Shown here: positions 45,144 through 58,400 of the stretch, one piece after another
Layout: each line of letters begins with the position of its first letter
Position numbering within the stretch: the stretch's first letter is position 1
Translations under genes and position numbers: made by a program
From: Taeniopygia guttata
Lineage: Eukaryota; Chordata; Aves; Passeriformes; Estrildidae
Direction: 5' to 3'
Assembly (NCBI RefSeq): GCF_048771995.1
Contig: NC_133026.1
Location: 99,659,501 to 99,723,500 of the forward strand
DNA length: 64,000 bases
The notes under the pieces: generated by a model
Databases searched by the model: none
Told to the model about the DNA's origin: nothing
Seen by the model: only the letters and a program-made list of their open reading frames with translations

Positions 45144-48100
45144 GCAAACCATCATGAAACTCTGGGTTTTGCACTTGTGCCAGTGGGGAGAAGGGAGGAT
45201 CTGTGCAAAATGTACAGGTTTTAATGAAATTCTACTCTTCTATGGCTAGCATGAGTAATTGTGTGTTTATATCATCTGAGCATCATTTTTGGGTGTGAAG
45301 TTTGACTACTCTGCCTCTTGAGTGGATTTACTCCTTCTCAGTGTCTTCAGGAACTGGCAGACTCAGAGCACAAATAGCTTCATTTGAGCTCATGTGCTCA
45401 CAGAACTTGTTTAGAGAGGTGTGTCCAGTGTAAAAGCTATTTACACAAAGAACCACACAGATTTTCTTTCTTTCCTTATTACTATGGCAATATTGCTAAT
45501 GCTTGGGTTTTCTTTTTTTTCTTTTTTTTTTTTTTAATAAAAATGAAAGCTTCATTTGTGAATGTTTCTAACATGTACACTGGTCTAATGATTTCTCTGA
45601 TGGTTGATTTGTAACATTAATTTTAAAAATAACAAGAAACTCTTTAACTTGTATAAGATACAGGATGAAATGCTAGTTTCCAAAGAACAAAGCATAACAT
45701 TACAAAAAATAAAGAGGAATACAACATGGATATTTTTGCATTTTTAAATTATGCTTCCATGATGAAATCTCTGTATGATGGAGATGGACTTAAATTCAGC
45801 TGGTATCAGTGGGTGGAGAGCATTCTTTGAAATTGCACATGCTTATATGATGAGTTAATAAGGTCTTTGATTTGTTGACTTAGAGTAGGTTATTAATTGT
45901 AAAATCCATCTTTCCCTTGCCTGTATAAAACATTTAAAAGTAATTATTCTTAGCTTCCAATATAATAATTACAGAAGGATGTCTTAGCTAAGAAAATTTT
46001 ATATTAATTATTAGGAGGTCTACATTAATTATAATGACTTTCATGATCTGTTGTCCGTTTCCAGATGTACACTTAGGTTCAGATTTACTACAGACTTAGC
46101 AAATCAGTGGGGGATATCCTGATATGATTAAGTAGCCTTAATCTCTTTTGAAATCAAGTTGCATCTTGTAAGACTAATTCTTCCTCCCACTGATTTTAAG
46201 TATAGATTAAATAGTGCAGACAGAGAGTGCATCTGAAAAAAGTCTCCAGTGAACTGTAAGTGCTTTTCTCTTAAACTTTGGAAACTAGTGAACCCTTGTA
46301 TATTTATTTCTGTGTTTGAAAAGTGAATGTAAAATATTAATATTCTGTTAACTTTGCACGTCTTGTCCATTTTACAAATAGTAAACACCAGGTGCAAAGC
46401 AGGGACAAACCAACATTACATTTTTAAATTTCTCCATGTGTGTATAATAATGACTGTATTTTACATTAAAAGAGTTCTTAAAATATTTGTTGTCTCAAAT
46501 GTTAAGTGTGGCCCTGAGACATGCTGACCACCTGAAGTAAGACTTTAGAATCACTTGGTATCTCCAGAAATCCTGGCTATGTGTCACCTGATGGATGTAC
46601 ATGTTTGTATCAAGGAAGACTTGGTGGTTGTTTTACCACAAAGGCAATTGATAATATTGCTGAGTTACAGCCATGCTGTGCTCTGAGCTTCACAGCCTCA
46701 CTGGAATGGTGGCCCCTTGTGCCAGTAGAGGTTTTGGGCCCCATTTCTTCAAATTGGGCTCACTGGCATCATCTGGCTGTCTTGCCCAACACGACCCACA
46801 TGAAATAACTCCTGGCAAGAGAGAATACATGTGTTTCTTAGGAGAACAAAGAGGTGCCTATTGCCATGCACAAACAAAAGTGATGGAATTCCAATTTCAG
46901 TTCTGTGTTGTCTGGCAGCCTGGTTAATAATGCTTGAATTCATTTAATAATAGAATAAACCAGAATTTCCACCATGAATACATCCAATTCAGGGTCCTGT
47001 AAGTCGCCACTAATGTCAGTTTTTCCAAGTCTTGCTGCATCACTCATACCGCAACAGTGCACTTTCATATACAGTTTCACTTTCTCAAATATCTTCAAAT
47101 TCAAATACCACCATTGCATACTTTTGGCTAAAAGAAAAGCACTGCTGAAGGACACAGACCTTTCACACTTTCAGAGGTTTCCAGCATAATGTGATAAAGA
47201 TTATCCCTTCCCTACTGACCTCTCTAATACCTAACATAATCTCTTTTGTGCAAAGAGTGTGTTTGCAAAATTTTTTATCTTAGAAAACATCTCTGAATAA
47301 ATGCTTTTCTTTCCACAGATTAACGCTTTGTATTTGATTTTGACACGTGGCTGGAGACACAAACGCAGAAATTTTAAGACTGTTTTTTTGAACCTTTGTA
47401 TTAATAATTTGTATTAAAAAAACTTATTCCAGATTCAATTTTTATCTATCATATCTATACATTTATTTGCATATATGAATAAAAATTATTGTTCCATCAT
47501 TAAATTAATACTGAAATATAAGACTGTATTAAGTATATGAATAGTATTTTTTTTTCAAATTGTATTGTCACATATCCATTAGCACTGATTTTGATAGTAA
47601 GTGCTTGGAGGAGGAAAACACTCCTGTTTGGAGCTGATTAATGTTCCACGTTGCAAACCAGGCATTGCTGAATGAAAGGAGGCTTTCCCTCCCTGTGACC
47701 AGATAGAAAATTCTGCCTGCATGAGAAAATGTTGGCTATTTTATTTCTCTTGAAAACAGGTACAACTCCACCAATTATTACAATTCATCCTGGTAAGTGT
47801 TTGCTTAATTTTGATTTTTGAATCCTTTTGTTTCAGTGAATTGGGAAACAGTAGTTTGAATAGCAATATTATAAAAACCCTGAGCATCCACTTAAAAAAT
47901 ACTAGCTTTTAGTAAAACTGAAAGTCAGTAGCTAACTGCATAAGCACAGTGCAGTTGGGAGCATGAAGTAGCAGTGTGCATATAAGGCTGCAAAGGATGA
48001 TAAATGTATAAATGCTGTTTATAAGTGTATGTACTAAAGTATTCAGTATGATAGAAAGGATTTCAGTAATTGCATAGAAGTGACTGCAATAAAAGAGCCT

Positions 48101-50534
48101 CTGATCACTGACCAATTCCCACACCACCTGTATGAAGTGGGTCTCTCTGGCTGCCTTCTTACCAGGCTGCACTGTGGTACCTTTGTTGATATGCCCGGAC
48201 TTCACAGCTGCACACAAGGGAAATTGCACATGATTTTTTTTTGTCTTTGAAATAGTAACCTTCACTATGCTGAGATACAGAATTCAGCTTCTTCATGTTG
48301 TGAAATATGCACCTTCCTATTCTGTGACAAGAAAGGTCACACTTACGTCCATTTTAGTCTAAAATTCACTGTACAAATATAATGGGATGAAAAGGACAGA
48401 AGTACAAACCCACCATTGTAATGCATTTTAAAGTTAAAACTTCAGGAGCAAACCCCATGGAAATCCAGAGTCAGTGTCAGCAGTTATTCCTCTTTGGAAT
48501 AGAATTAGTTCTTCTGTTATGTGAACACAGTATGCATATTAAATGCAGCATCCTATAGTGCTATTGTCATGCCTGGTGAGAGATTAAAAGAAAATGAAAA
48601 TTCCTTCTTCCACTGCTGGTGAATGATTTGTTGCACTTCTTAGTGTTGGAGAGATGTTTTATGAAAGACTTGACTCTGATGTGCTGTGAAATGGAAACTG
48701 CTAGAGGAACAATAATTTTGACTTCTCTACGTTTTCAGTCTTGACAATACAGTCCTGAAGCAGAGCACATTTTTGTACACATCTTACCTACTAGCATTAA
48801 ATAAAATAATAATTTTAACAGTCTTGGCAGCTCTAGGAAGGTACCAGGAAAAAGGTGTGGTCTGTGTTAATTTGATATAGTGGCGTAAGTGTTATTTCAT
48901 TATTCAGAGATCCAACCATGCTGGGGGAACAGCAAAACTCTAATTCCCACACCAGAATGGCTGCTGATAAGTGATATTTTTATTCCTTTAATCGAAGCTG
49001 TGGCCAACAGGAACCAAATTCTAGATGAAGCATGGAGAATGCTGCCTGTGGGCCCCTAGGTAAGTGCCCCAATACATGCATATTTTCTTCAATACTGGGA
49101 GATTAACTACTACAATCAAGGGGAAAATATCAGTCCTTCAGCACACCTGAAACATGCTGGGACTTGTTCTGCAAAATCTGACAAGCTCAAGACACACACT
49201 GCAGAGGAGTCAGCCACTGACCATTTCCCTGGAGTTTACAGCTATTTTCACTCTTTGTTCTACCAGAAAGCACCGTTTGAGACCAGACCAGTGGACTGCA
49301 GGTCATTCTCCGCCAGTGAGCTGGTGAGTGCTGCACGCATGAACTGGAATTGCTCTGGGAAGCTGAACACCATTTGCTTACAGAGGAAGCACTTTTTAGA
49401 GCACAGGCATCTTTGTTGTGCTGGTGCTCAGGGAGAAAAATCTTCATCCATCTTGGATACATTATGTACTCTATAATATATGCAGTGGAAAACAGTTGAA
49501 GCATTTTACGACAGCTGGCAGGAAAGAGTCCACGTGTTTAAGCGTTTTGGGGGATTTAAGTTTTTGGCTAATGTGCTGCACTATGAGTGCTTGCACTCAC
49601 AGGATGAGCTGCTGGGCACATGCTGAACGAAATTTCACTTGGCCACCAAGAAATAAGGAAGAGGACAAACTCCAGTACAGTTTATTGCAGTCAAATAACG
49701 CTAAGGCTGCAATTTGATGCAAACTCTGAACTCGGATACTGTGACACCATCTGTGAAGGGAGCGATCCTGCTTGACCCCTGCTATCCCCTTTGGTGCCTG
49801 AAGTCAGCTGCTCATGGTGACCAGGGACTGAATTGGCTTGGGAAAACAGTGTGCCTCGAGAATAATCCCTTTGTTGTTTACTGGGGCACTTTGCAGGCAG
49901 ATCACTTCACTTGCCTGGTCCCCTGGAAGGCTTCAGAAATGTTTGTCCTGGCACACAAGCAGCAGAGGAGGTGGGGGAGGCAGGATTGTTGCTCCCCACA
50001 CACAGGGTCAGTTTAACATACTTGGACTACTGTCCAAATAAAAACCCAGACTGCATCCTGAGCACAAATGAGAACTAGGGATTGGGTTTCCACACTTCTC
50101 CCTTCCTGCCTTGCCTGGCTCCCAGCTTTGCAAATTGCTGGCGTGTGCTATTGAAGTGGATGCACAGATTTCCTTGCTTTGCCGAGCTCTGGGAACGCCA
50201 GAGCACACCAACCCTAAGTGGGTCAGAGACTTTCTTTGTCCAAGTGAGCTGAGCTGCAGGGAAACCTCACAGAGCCATGAAGCAGCTCTCACACATGCAG
50301 TGGGGGGGACAGGGTGAGGAGGGAGAGTGGATGAAGTGGGGCTGAGCTCCCACCACACTTGATTCCCTGCCAGCATAAGCTTCCTTCCAGGGCTTACAGG
50401 CACGGCACAAGCCTGAGTAAAGCCCCAGCTGCTCCCACGGCTGCCAGGGCTAAGCAGCCTGGAATCAGAGCGGTGCCACCAAGCCCCGCATCTGTCACTC
50501 TGATCTCTGTGCTCAGGAAGTGGGGGGAGAGTGA
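45144..50534. other. Intergenic between ERV and ancient repeat
   Basis: AT-rich sequence with a poly-T run near 45508-45535. Open frames in 49187-50538 show no domain. No gene, RNA or repeat family was recognised. Confidence 0.6.
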
Positions 50535-50760
50535 ACAAGAGACAAGTGAGCCTATTAGCATTTATTATTTGTATTATTATAGCGCCTCAGTGCCTAGTTG
50601 TGGACCAGAATCTCATCCTGTTAGCATTGTGAAAATCCAGAGCCAAACTACTGTAGTCCCTGCCCCAAAGGGCTTACAATCTCCTTTTCCAAACAGGGGT
50701 ACAATGAAATAATGGGGGCAAAAGGGAGCAGTGACAAAATGTTGATCACTGTAATGGAAA
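50535..50760 (+). repeat. Ancient sauropsid interspersed repeat
   Basis: The words ATTATTATAGCGCCTCAGTG, GTTGTGGACCAGAATCTCAT and GTCCCTGCCCCAAAGGGCTT recall a dispersed repeat that is abundant in turtle and crocodilian genomes. I know it by its text (CAGTCCCTGCCCCAAAGAGC) and not by a family name. The bird copy is well diverged, so its insertion should predate birds. Confidence 0.6.
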
Positions 50761-51787
50761 GTGCTGATTTTCTGCAAAGAACCATCAGCTTTTAAATGCT
50801 TGGCTGGATTTAGATGCTCCTCACATAGTCAATATTTTGTATTTCTCATGAAAAAAATACCCAGAAATCACACAGAACTTTATGTTATATTCAGTGAAAA
50901 ATATTTTTCATTGCAATAAACACATACAAGGTTATTTTTAAAAAATATTCTTTAGTTTGTATCTTCTAAGCAGATACCTCAACACATTTAAAAAGTCTAC
51001 ACATGCAGTGTACATAAAAGATTTTTAACCAACTCTTTTGGCTCATTCCTTTATTCAGTTTTCACTCTTGCAAAAAAGATATCTCTTAATTAAATTTTGA
51101 TGAAAAAATAGAAGTGATTTCATATCAACTGCTTTTCTCAACACACTTGTTTTCCCTGTGCTCACAATTTAAAACAAAATCTAAATAGAAATTATGGGGT
51201 AGATACAGGGATAGAGAAAACTGTGTATTTAGGAAATCCATGTAATTGATTTTACAGGCTTTTCTGATCAAAAAGTGTGGTTACAACGTTGTGCAAGAAG
51301 GGCATGTGATTTGTTTTGCAAGCATATCTTATGTGCATATTTTTAATAACTTGCATGTAAGGGGCCAAATCCTGCTGTTCTGCTTGAAGTTTCTCTAAAA
51401 TCAACAGCTCTTTGACACTGTGCTCTATTCTGCTGGCCTCCTACTGCTGTGTGTCATAGTTAATACTGTGAATACTCAGCATGAGTTCAATATTCCTGGT
51501 TTTAACTATAAGTACTCTATGGTAGTAATTGTTTGCAGGTTTGATTATCTTACAGTGGCCTACAGGACAGTATGATTTATGCCCATGCAGAGGGATGAAG
51601 GGAAACAAAACCAGCTGGGCAGTTTGTAAAACATTTTCCATGGTCAGCTCTGCTATTTGCCATTTGGATAGCCCTGACAGGAACCACCTAAGTAACCTAA
51701 AGAAACCATTACCTGAAAACAGCTCCCAGTATTGGCTTTCTTCTCTCTATGCATCCTCTAAGTTGCTGTAAACATCCAGGGCATCCA

Positions 51788-51882
51788 TATATATACACAT
51801 ACACCCCTGGGGATGTGTGTGTATACATGCATAGGTGCATATATACACACATATACACACACAGAGACATGCACATATATGG
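51788..51882. repeat. Imperfect (TA/CA)n microsatellite
   Basis: Alternating purine and pyrimidine with TATATA, CACACA and GTGTGT stretches, broken by short interruptions. It lies just past the candidate IMPA2 polyadenylation signal. Confidence 0.85.
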
Positions 51883-51922
51883 ATACAGAGCTAAGACGTC
51901 GTTAGGAAATAACAATGCCATT

Positions 51923-51928
51923 TTTATT
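51923..51928 (-). terminator. Candidate IMPA2 polyadenylation signal
   Basis: AATAAA on the minus strand, about 445 bp past the IMPA2 stop codon. It is the first canonical signal I found downstream. Transcript ends are unknown. Confidence 0.35.
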
Positions 51929-52372
51929 GCATTCTTAAGTATCGTGGAACAAGGGTATTATTATAGGCACACATCTCAACTACTCCTCCTTTACTACAGT
52001 CCTAAAGCTCATTTACCTGAGATCTGCATCTGTAAAAATAAAGTTCCATTTTTTAGCTGCGTGTTACAAAAGACTAAATATCAGCCCCACAGATATGAAA
52101 TTACAACTTAATTTTGAGACTAATTTGCTACAAGTAAAATATTCTATATTATAAAAAAGATACTGCTGAAAGAGATACATATTAAAAAGGAAACACGATC
52201 CTTAGAGGTCTAAAAATCTCCCTATGCCTTCCCACATGGTAATAAATTTATAAAAAATATTTGACACAGAAAATCTCCCCAGAAATCATCCTGCTGAAAT
52301 CACGTACCCTTTCAAGACACCCATCTCGCAAATGTTACACGGTTCAGGAGGCAAACTCCGCACAATGAGTAT

Positions 52373-52488
52373 TTAATTCTCGTCGTCCCGCCGGTAGTGA
52401 ATAGTTTGTATTTCCTGAGCTATGAACATGGCCATCTCTCTCGTGCCTGCAGCAATCACTCGGCAGGACATAAGATCCAGAGGTCCCC
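52373..52488 (-). CDS. IMPA2: IMPA2 exon 8 with stop
   Basis: After a CCCTCAG acceptor the exon encodes [20 protein letters not shown], then [17 protein letters not shown] and TAA at 52375-52373. It is collinear with the human C-terminus. Confidence 0.96.
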
Positions 52489-55400
52489 CTGAGGGCAAGA
52501 GGATTAACAAGAAGAGTCTTAAATATAAGCCATACTGTAATTAGATAGGGTCGGAAATACAGTAACAACTTTATACGTAGCTCCTTCTGGGGTGGGAAGG
52601 ACAACCTAATTCAACAACTCCTACATGGAAATCTCCAGCAAAAAATTATTTTATAAAACTCTAGATACCGAGCCAAAGTATGCAAGAAGAGCAGTGAATG
52701 CCTGGATTTGTTCAGTAGCCAACCATAAATGCAATATTCCCCTCTTCTAGAAATGGGACAGAAAACAGTTCATTCAGCATAACCTTCTTAATCCACCAGA
52801 TCTTTCAGTAACCAGATACTGGTCACCAGTAAACCATTACTCTGAGATGTGTACCATCTAAATTAATTAAGTAATAATCTGGAGACTGTGCTGCCCTTTA
52901 CTCCCACTGAATGGTTTCTAGTCATATATGTCCAAACTGGTAACTCAGAGTCCTTCCTTCCCGGGAGGACGTCTTTGTTGAAATCTAGTTGGAACATCTG
53001 AGCATACCTGCCAACCTCCTGGGCTGACTCCTTACTGCAAATACAAGGCTTTAAGGGAATTACTCAAAGTCATGGAAATACAGTTTGACTCAGAAGACCC
53101 TTGATGTGATGAAACCTCACGCTGGAATTACATCAGTGTGTTCTGAATAACCAGCCCGACCGAGCCTAGTGGAGGCTACAGACCTTTCTACAGGATATTG
53201 CTAGAAATGAGGCAGAGCCACAAGGGTGACACAAGCTGCCCCGAGGCAGCCACTCACCCAGTCCCCCAACAGTCAATGGAAAACCAAGGGCATTTTGCTC
53301 ACCTGAAGTGTCTATCACAGTGCCACCTGCCTCTCTGATGATGACAGTGGCTGCTGCCAGGTCCCAGCAGTGCAACCCAAACTGGTAATAGGCGTCTGCA
53401 GCGCCGGATGCCAAGTGGCACAGGGCCAGCGTGGAGCTCCCAATGACACGGACCCTACACCCCACAGCAACACAAAGAAGAAAAGGCTTTTGACTTCAAC
53501 CTTTGTGTACAACACACTTGTTTCAATTTTTTTTAAATTACTTTTTAAAAAGATTTTTTGGTCACAAACATGAGACATATGCTGTAAAACATCTTACCCA
53601 TGTGCTTGGGCCTTGAGCAATCTCTCAATGTTACCAAGGAACAATTTCAAAGTTGCAGGGTCACGTTTAGGACCAATTTCTGTTAAAATTAAGGCCTTTG
53701 AGATATCTGCAATGGCAGAGAGATGTTTCCATTAGTTCAACAGCTTCCAGGTAGGTTCCATAAATTTGTTCTTAAATTTAACAATAATGGGCTTTTCACA
53801 CAAAAAAATTTCAATTTCATTGACCAGTCACCTTTTGACAAGTTCACTAATACTAGCAGTCAACTAAGAATAATCCAGTAATCTAGTAACTGCTAATGAT
53901 GTTAATCTATTAATATTTGAAAACACAATGGTTCTTGAATAGGGAATTCTAATGTAATTTGTTAACCAATTATAAACATTTGGGAACCCAGTACGAGGAA
54001 AGAAAAGTTTCTCCCTAAATCACCAGTCACCTCGTAATAGCTCATTCTGGCATTTCAAAGACTGAAGACACCTTATGACAGAAAAAAAACCCCTTCTTAT
54101 GAAAAATTAAAGCAGTATTTTTAATCATAATATTTGGTGAAAGTTCTATTTGTCTTGTGTTCAGCAAAGGCAATGCTGTCCTAGAGCAGATGGAGATACC
54201 AGCCTTGTGTACAGTCAAAGGAGAGACTCACAATGGCTTGAAAGGTGTTGAAGCAGTCCTCATGTGAGATCTGAATACTACAATAAGTGAGCCAGTGTAG
54301 GTGGAGATGGTTGATCAAATGCCAAGTGTCCCTGCTCCTGCTGTGCCAGCTGAACTCAGAGGCGTTAAAGGGATGAAAAAACTCAAAGGTTTAGTGGTTG
54401 AGAACTCACTGACTGGGCTGTGTCCTGTGCCAAGTGTCACCTTCTAACCTGGGCTAAAGGTGAGGCATTCACTCAGGTGGGCAACCTATACCTGGTTCTT
54501 ACAGCTACCTGCATGAGATGAAAGTTCTCCACACAAGAAGCAAGGAGGTTTTCAAAAGCAAATTAGGCTGGAGTGAGGCACCATTTAATTAAACAGGCTA
54601 CCAAAGATTTTAGTATTGCAGATGAACCTTATGGATTCGAGCAATGTGGTAAAATGGTTGGTAAGTAACAGGTATGTAATTAGATTAAAAGTTACAAGGT
54701 GTCACAAATATGAACTGTAAGAACATAGCTTCAACTGCTGCTTTTTAAATTACTGTGTTAAACCAGAAAAACACCAATCCAGGCACGCTGTAGGGTATTT
54801 GTTGTTTAGCCACTATTAAAAATTCTGGATGGTGAAAGCAATCTGCCATAGATTATTTTACATAACAGACCCAGTTTATAATCAGAGAACATTTAATGTC
54901 CATCTCATTGCTGAAATGCACCAAGCTTTCACACCATACTAGTCATAGTTAGGTTGTGACTGAGACAGTTATTCTTTTGTTATTAAAAACATTTCTAATG
55001 CATAGACAGATCTCTTCAATTTTCCTCAAGGCTACAGCTGGAAATTGAACGAACAGACTAAGGCCGATCTCTGCTTAGAAAAAGGAGCTGACTGATCACA
55101 AGACACTATGAGATTTCAGGAATTCAAGATATGGGCTTGATAGAAAAGATCTAATGGTGATATGGATAAATTTATGAGGAAAACATCAGTTCTGTTGACC
55201 CCAGAAGATTTAAAAAAAAATATATATATTTACAGTATTAGCACATGTAAGCCCTGACATTAATCTAAGCATGAGAAAAAAGTATCACTTAAGGTAACAG
55301 GGAAGATGGATCCTTAATTTAAGTGTATCTTAAATAGCTGCATGGACTCCATACCAAACCTCTATAAAACTAGGTGTTGACAAAGAACAATGCTTGCCTG

Positions 55401-58400
55401 GGCTGTGATTTCAGATGATTAAGCCCGAACAATGAAGTATAAGTGTAGATCAACGTCATACAACAATCACATTTCCTGAAAACAAATGGCAGCAAGTGAC
55501 ACGACATCTTAGATCTCAAACACATAATGGCCACTTCAATTCCAGTGGCAGGTGGAGGGAAACACAAGTCTCTCTTCCAAAGTTGGTTTATTTCACTGAA
55601 GCCACAGCTCTTAGAGAGCAACTGTGATTTAAAACACTTATCAGTAGAAGTGAGATTAAAACAGATCCAGCTTCACTGGTGAAAATTTCCCACCACAAAA
55701 TAATGTATCTCAAAACAAAAGAAAATTTCAAAGCATTCGGAAGGGCAGAAGGTCTATTTCCCTTGCTGTGTTCTAGACACCCACATAGACTGGATGTCTA
55801 GAGAAAGGAAGACAGAAGTGACATGTGCCAAAATTGTTCATTGCTCAGCTGGAAATCAGAACTCTCTGACTGCAAAAGCATGTGAGGCCATTTCCACAGT
55901 GGCTCATGCAGTCCAACTGGGAGTGACCCCACGTCTCCCTAACAGTCTCTGCCAGTACAGGGTTTTTTTGGAATATGAGATATTTGAGCACTGATAAAAA
56001 TATGATATGTAATCAATGATTAAAGTCTTAGGGATTTAATATCTACAATGACTTTACAATATGTCTCTCCAAATATGTAGACCTCAGATCACCATTAACT
56101 TAGATGAATATAAAACCTTCCCAAATTTCAGGTGAAATCTTGATGTAAGGTCTGCTTCAGGCACTAAAGAAATCTGTGTGTCTAATTGCTTGAATTTACT
56201 GTGTTTTGAGCTCATTGAATCTCTCTTTGGGGTGAAATTTTTACCACCTTGTGTGTACAGTGGTGCACATTTCTGGCATATGTCTACTTCCACTTACAAC
56301 TGAGTGCTATGCTCTCCTCTGCGTTTTGATTAACTAAAAGAAAATGAAAACTTCCCTAAATAATACCAAATTATTGTTTTCTATAATCATTAGGTAAACA
56401 GACAAGTCTATAACTTGGTTTAAATATAAATAAAAGATAAAAGAATTCCATTCAAGCGTTGGCAAAGTGTTGCTGGCTATTTGTACATCAGGACATACCT
56501 CACACACCAGAGCAAGCTGTTAAAGGACCCCTAATGAAGCATGCACCCTTTAATTCACTGTTAGCACATTTGCCTACAGACATCAGACACTCTGTGATGT
56601 ACAAGTTAATTGGAAAAGAAGTGAATAGCAGCCACAATAGTAATCTGAATTCGATTCACCACTCCCATTTCATCCTGCTTATAAAAAGTTATGCTGGTGC
56701 TCAGCTGGAATGAAACTGGTGAATCTACACATTCTTCCTTATTTTAAACAGGAGTTGTGAAGTAAAATAATTTAGGATTATTTAAATAGTTCATATTCAG
56801 ATGTATATTAAAAAAAAAAAAAGGAGGAAAGTGATTTTTCAGAAAAAAACAAACACAAAACAACAAAATTATCATGCAGGTGAAATACTTTCCATCAGGA
56901 TAATGATGTTCATTATCCTAATGATGATTTGCAACAACTCTGAAACAAAATTAATATATTCCTTTTAGAGTTCTAACAAAATCTAGACCAACCTGTCTCT
57001 TTTGATACCTGAAGCCTTTTGTCATTACAAAATGCCCCTTGACCTCTTCTACCAGTGTATAATCGTTCTTCAGTGCAGTGGTAAATTACACCAAATTCAA
57101 GCTTTAAGATTTTGAAAAGGAAAGAAATGAATGCAACTCAAATTACTCATCATAAATATAAACAACTACTAATGGCAAAAAGATCAGCAATATTTTAATT
57201 GGTACACATAATAACGATTACACTGATGCTAAAAAACTAGAATAATTTTACTATTACTGTGATATTGAGATATAGGTTTTATAAAATTCAGTTTATAAAT
57301 AGAAGTTAATGCAATATGTTCCTGATCCTCTAAATTCTTGCTCACAGCTTGTTTCTGTTCACATTATAATGGATTAAACACTGAGTTGTTTTCAAATGCA
57401 ATTTAAATGTTTTTAAAGAAAATATGCAAGACCTCTGAGGCAAGACTCTGAATGCTTTGCTTTCACTGGTGAGCAGTTACTCCTTGAAGCAACCCCACTG
57501 ACCTTGGCTGGCTTGCAGCCCCAGGATCAGTCAGACACCCAAACTCTGGAGTCATGGCACTCTTTATTAACAGTGGATGCTTTTGTAGGCACCTCAGCTT
57601 TCGTGGTGAATTGAATTTGCCTGCCTTTTCAAACAAAGCAGTACACTCTAGTCACTTGTTCAAATCCTTCTCTGCAAAATCTTTTTGTGAAGATCTCTTG
57701 AAGTCACAGGACTCCAATAGAAGGAGCTGGACAGAAATACCCTCAATGTAAGTTGAAGAGTGTATAACACTGGAATTTTTGTGGGAGGTTCTGTTTACCA
57801 ATGAAAAGAGGGTCAGAATGGTAGTCTTGGTATTTAAAATTTCTATTACTTTAATAGGCTCCACCAAAAGATTTTAAATCACTTTACAAGCTTCAAGGGT
57901 CAGGTCTGAAAATTGCCCCTACATCAGCAATATTAGCATTATTTAATTTAGGGGTATACAAAAATTAAGTGACTTGCCCTAGGTGTCTGAAACTGGCCAC
58001 AAGGTCAAGAAAACCTCTCAGGAGTTCTAGACTTCAAATCTTCTCCTGCTGCACTTGGTGTTCATCAGAGACAATTCAAAGGGAATAGACTGTCCTCGCT
58101 CCCTACCCTGAGGTGTCATCTAAATCAAGGGGTTTTTTTTTGAGGAACACACCATTAATAGACTCTTTCCCTAAAGACATCTGCAGGAATTTCTTCAAGG
58201 CTTATAATCAGGCCAGTTCCCCTGAGTGTACTTTGGCTCCTTTTCAAATTGCTCTTTTTTCTGCTTGTCCTAATTGTTTAACTGAGGGAGATTTAACATA
58301 ATTCTTTACTTTTGTTTCAGCTTTGTTTAGTTGACATAACCCAAAATATGCAGCATCAAAATCATGATGGAGTTCTAGAAAACATAAATATCAGCGAAAA

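Larger units (their letters stand above)
50761..52372. other. Intergenic and probable IMPA2 3' UTR
   Basis: AT-rich. The part from about 51900 to 52372 is likely the IMPA2 3' UTR on the minus strand. A purine-pyrimidine alternating microsatellite lies at 51788-51882. Confidence 0.55.

Noticed and set aside
49187-50538. Cluster of 100-176-codon frames on both strands
   Set aside because: No domain, no splice pattern and overlapping frames on opposite strands; probably chance in a less AT-rich stretch.
53166-53465. 99-codon frame over IMPA2 exon 7
   Set aside because: It is exon 7 extended into intron sequence at both ends (residues after DTSG are intronic), so the exon boundaries were used in its place.
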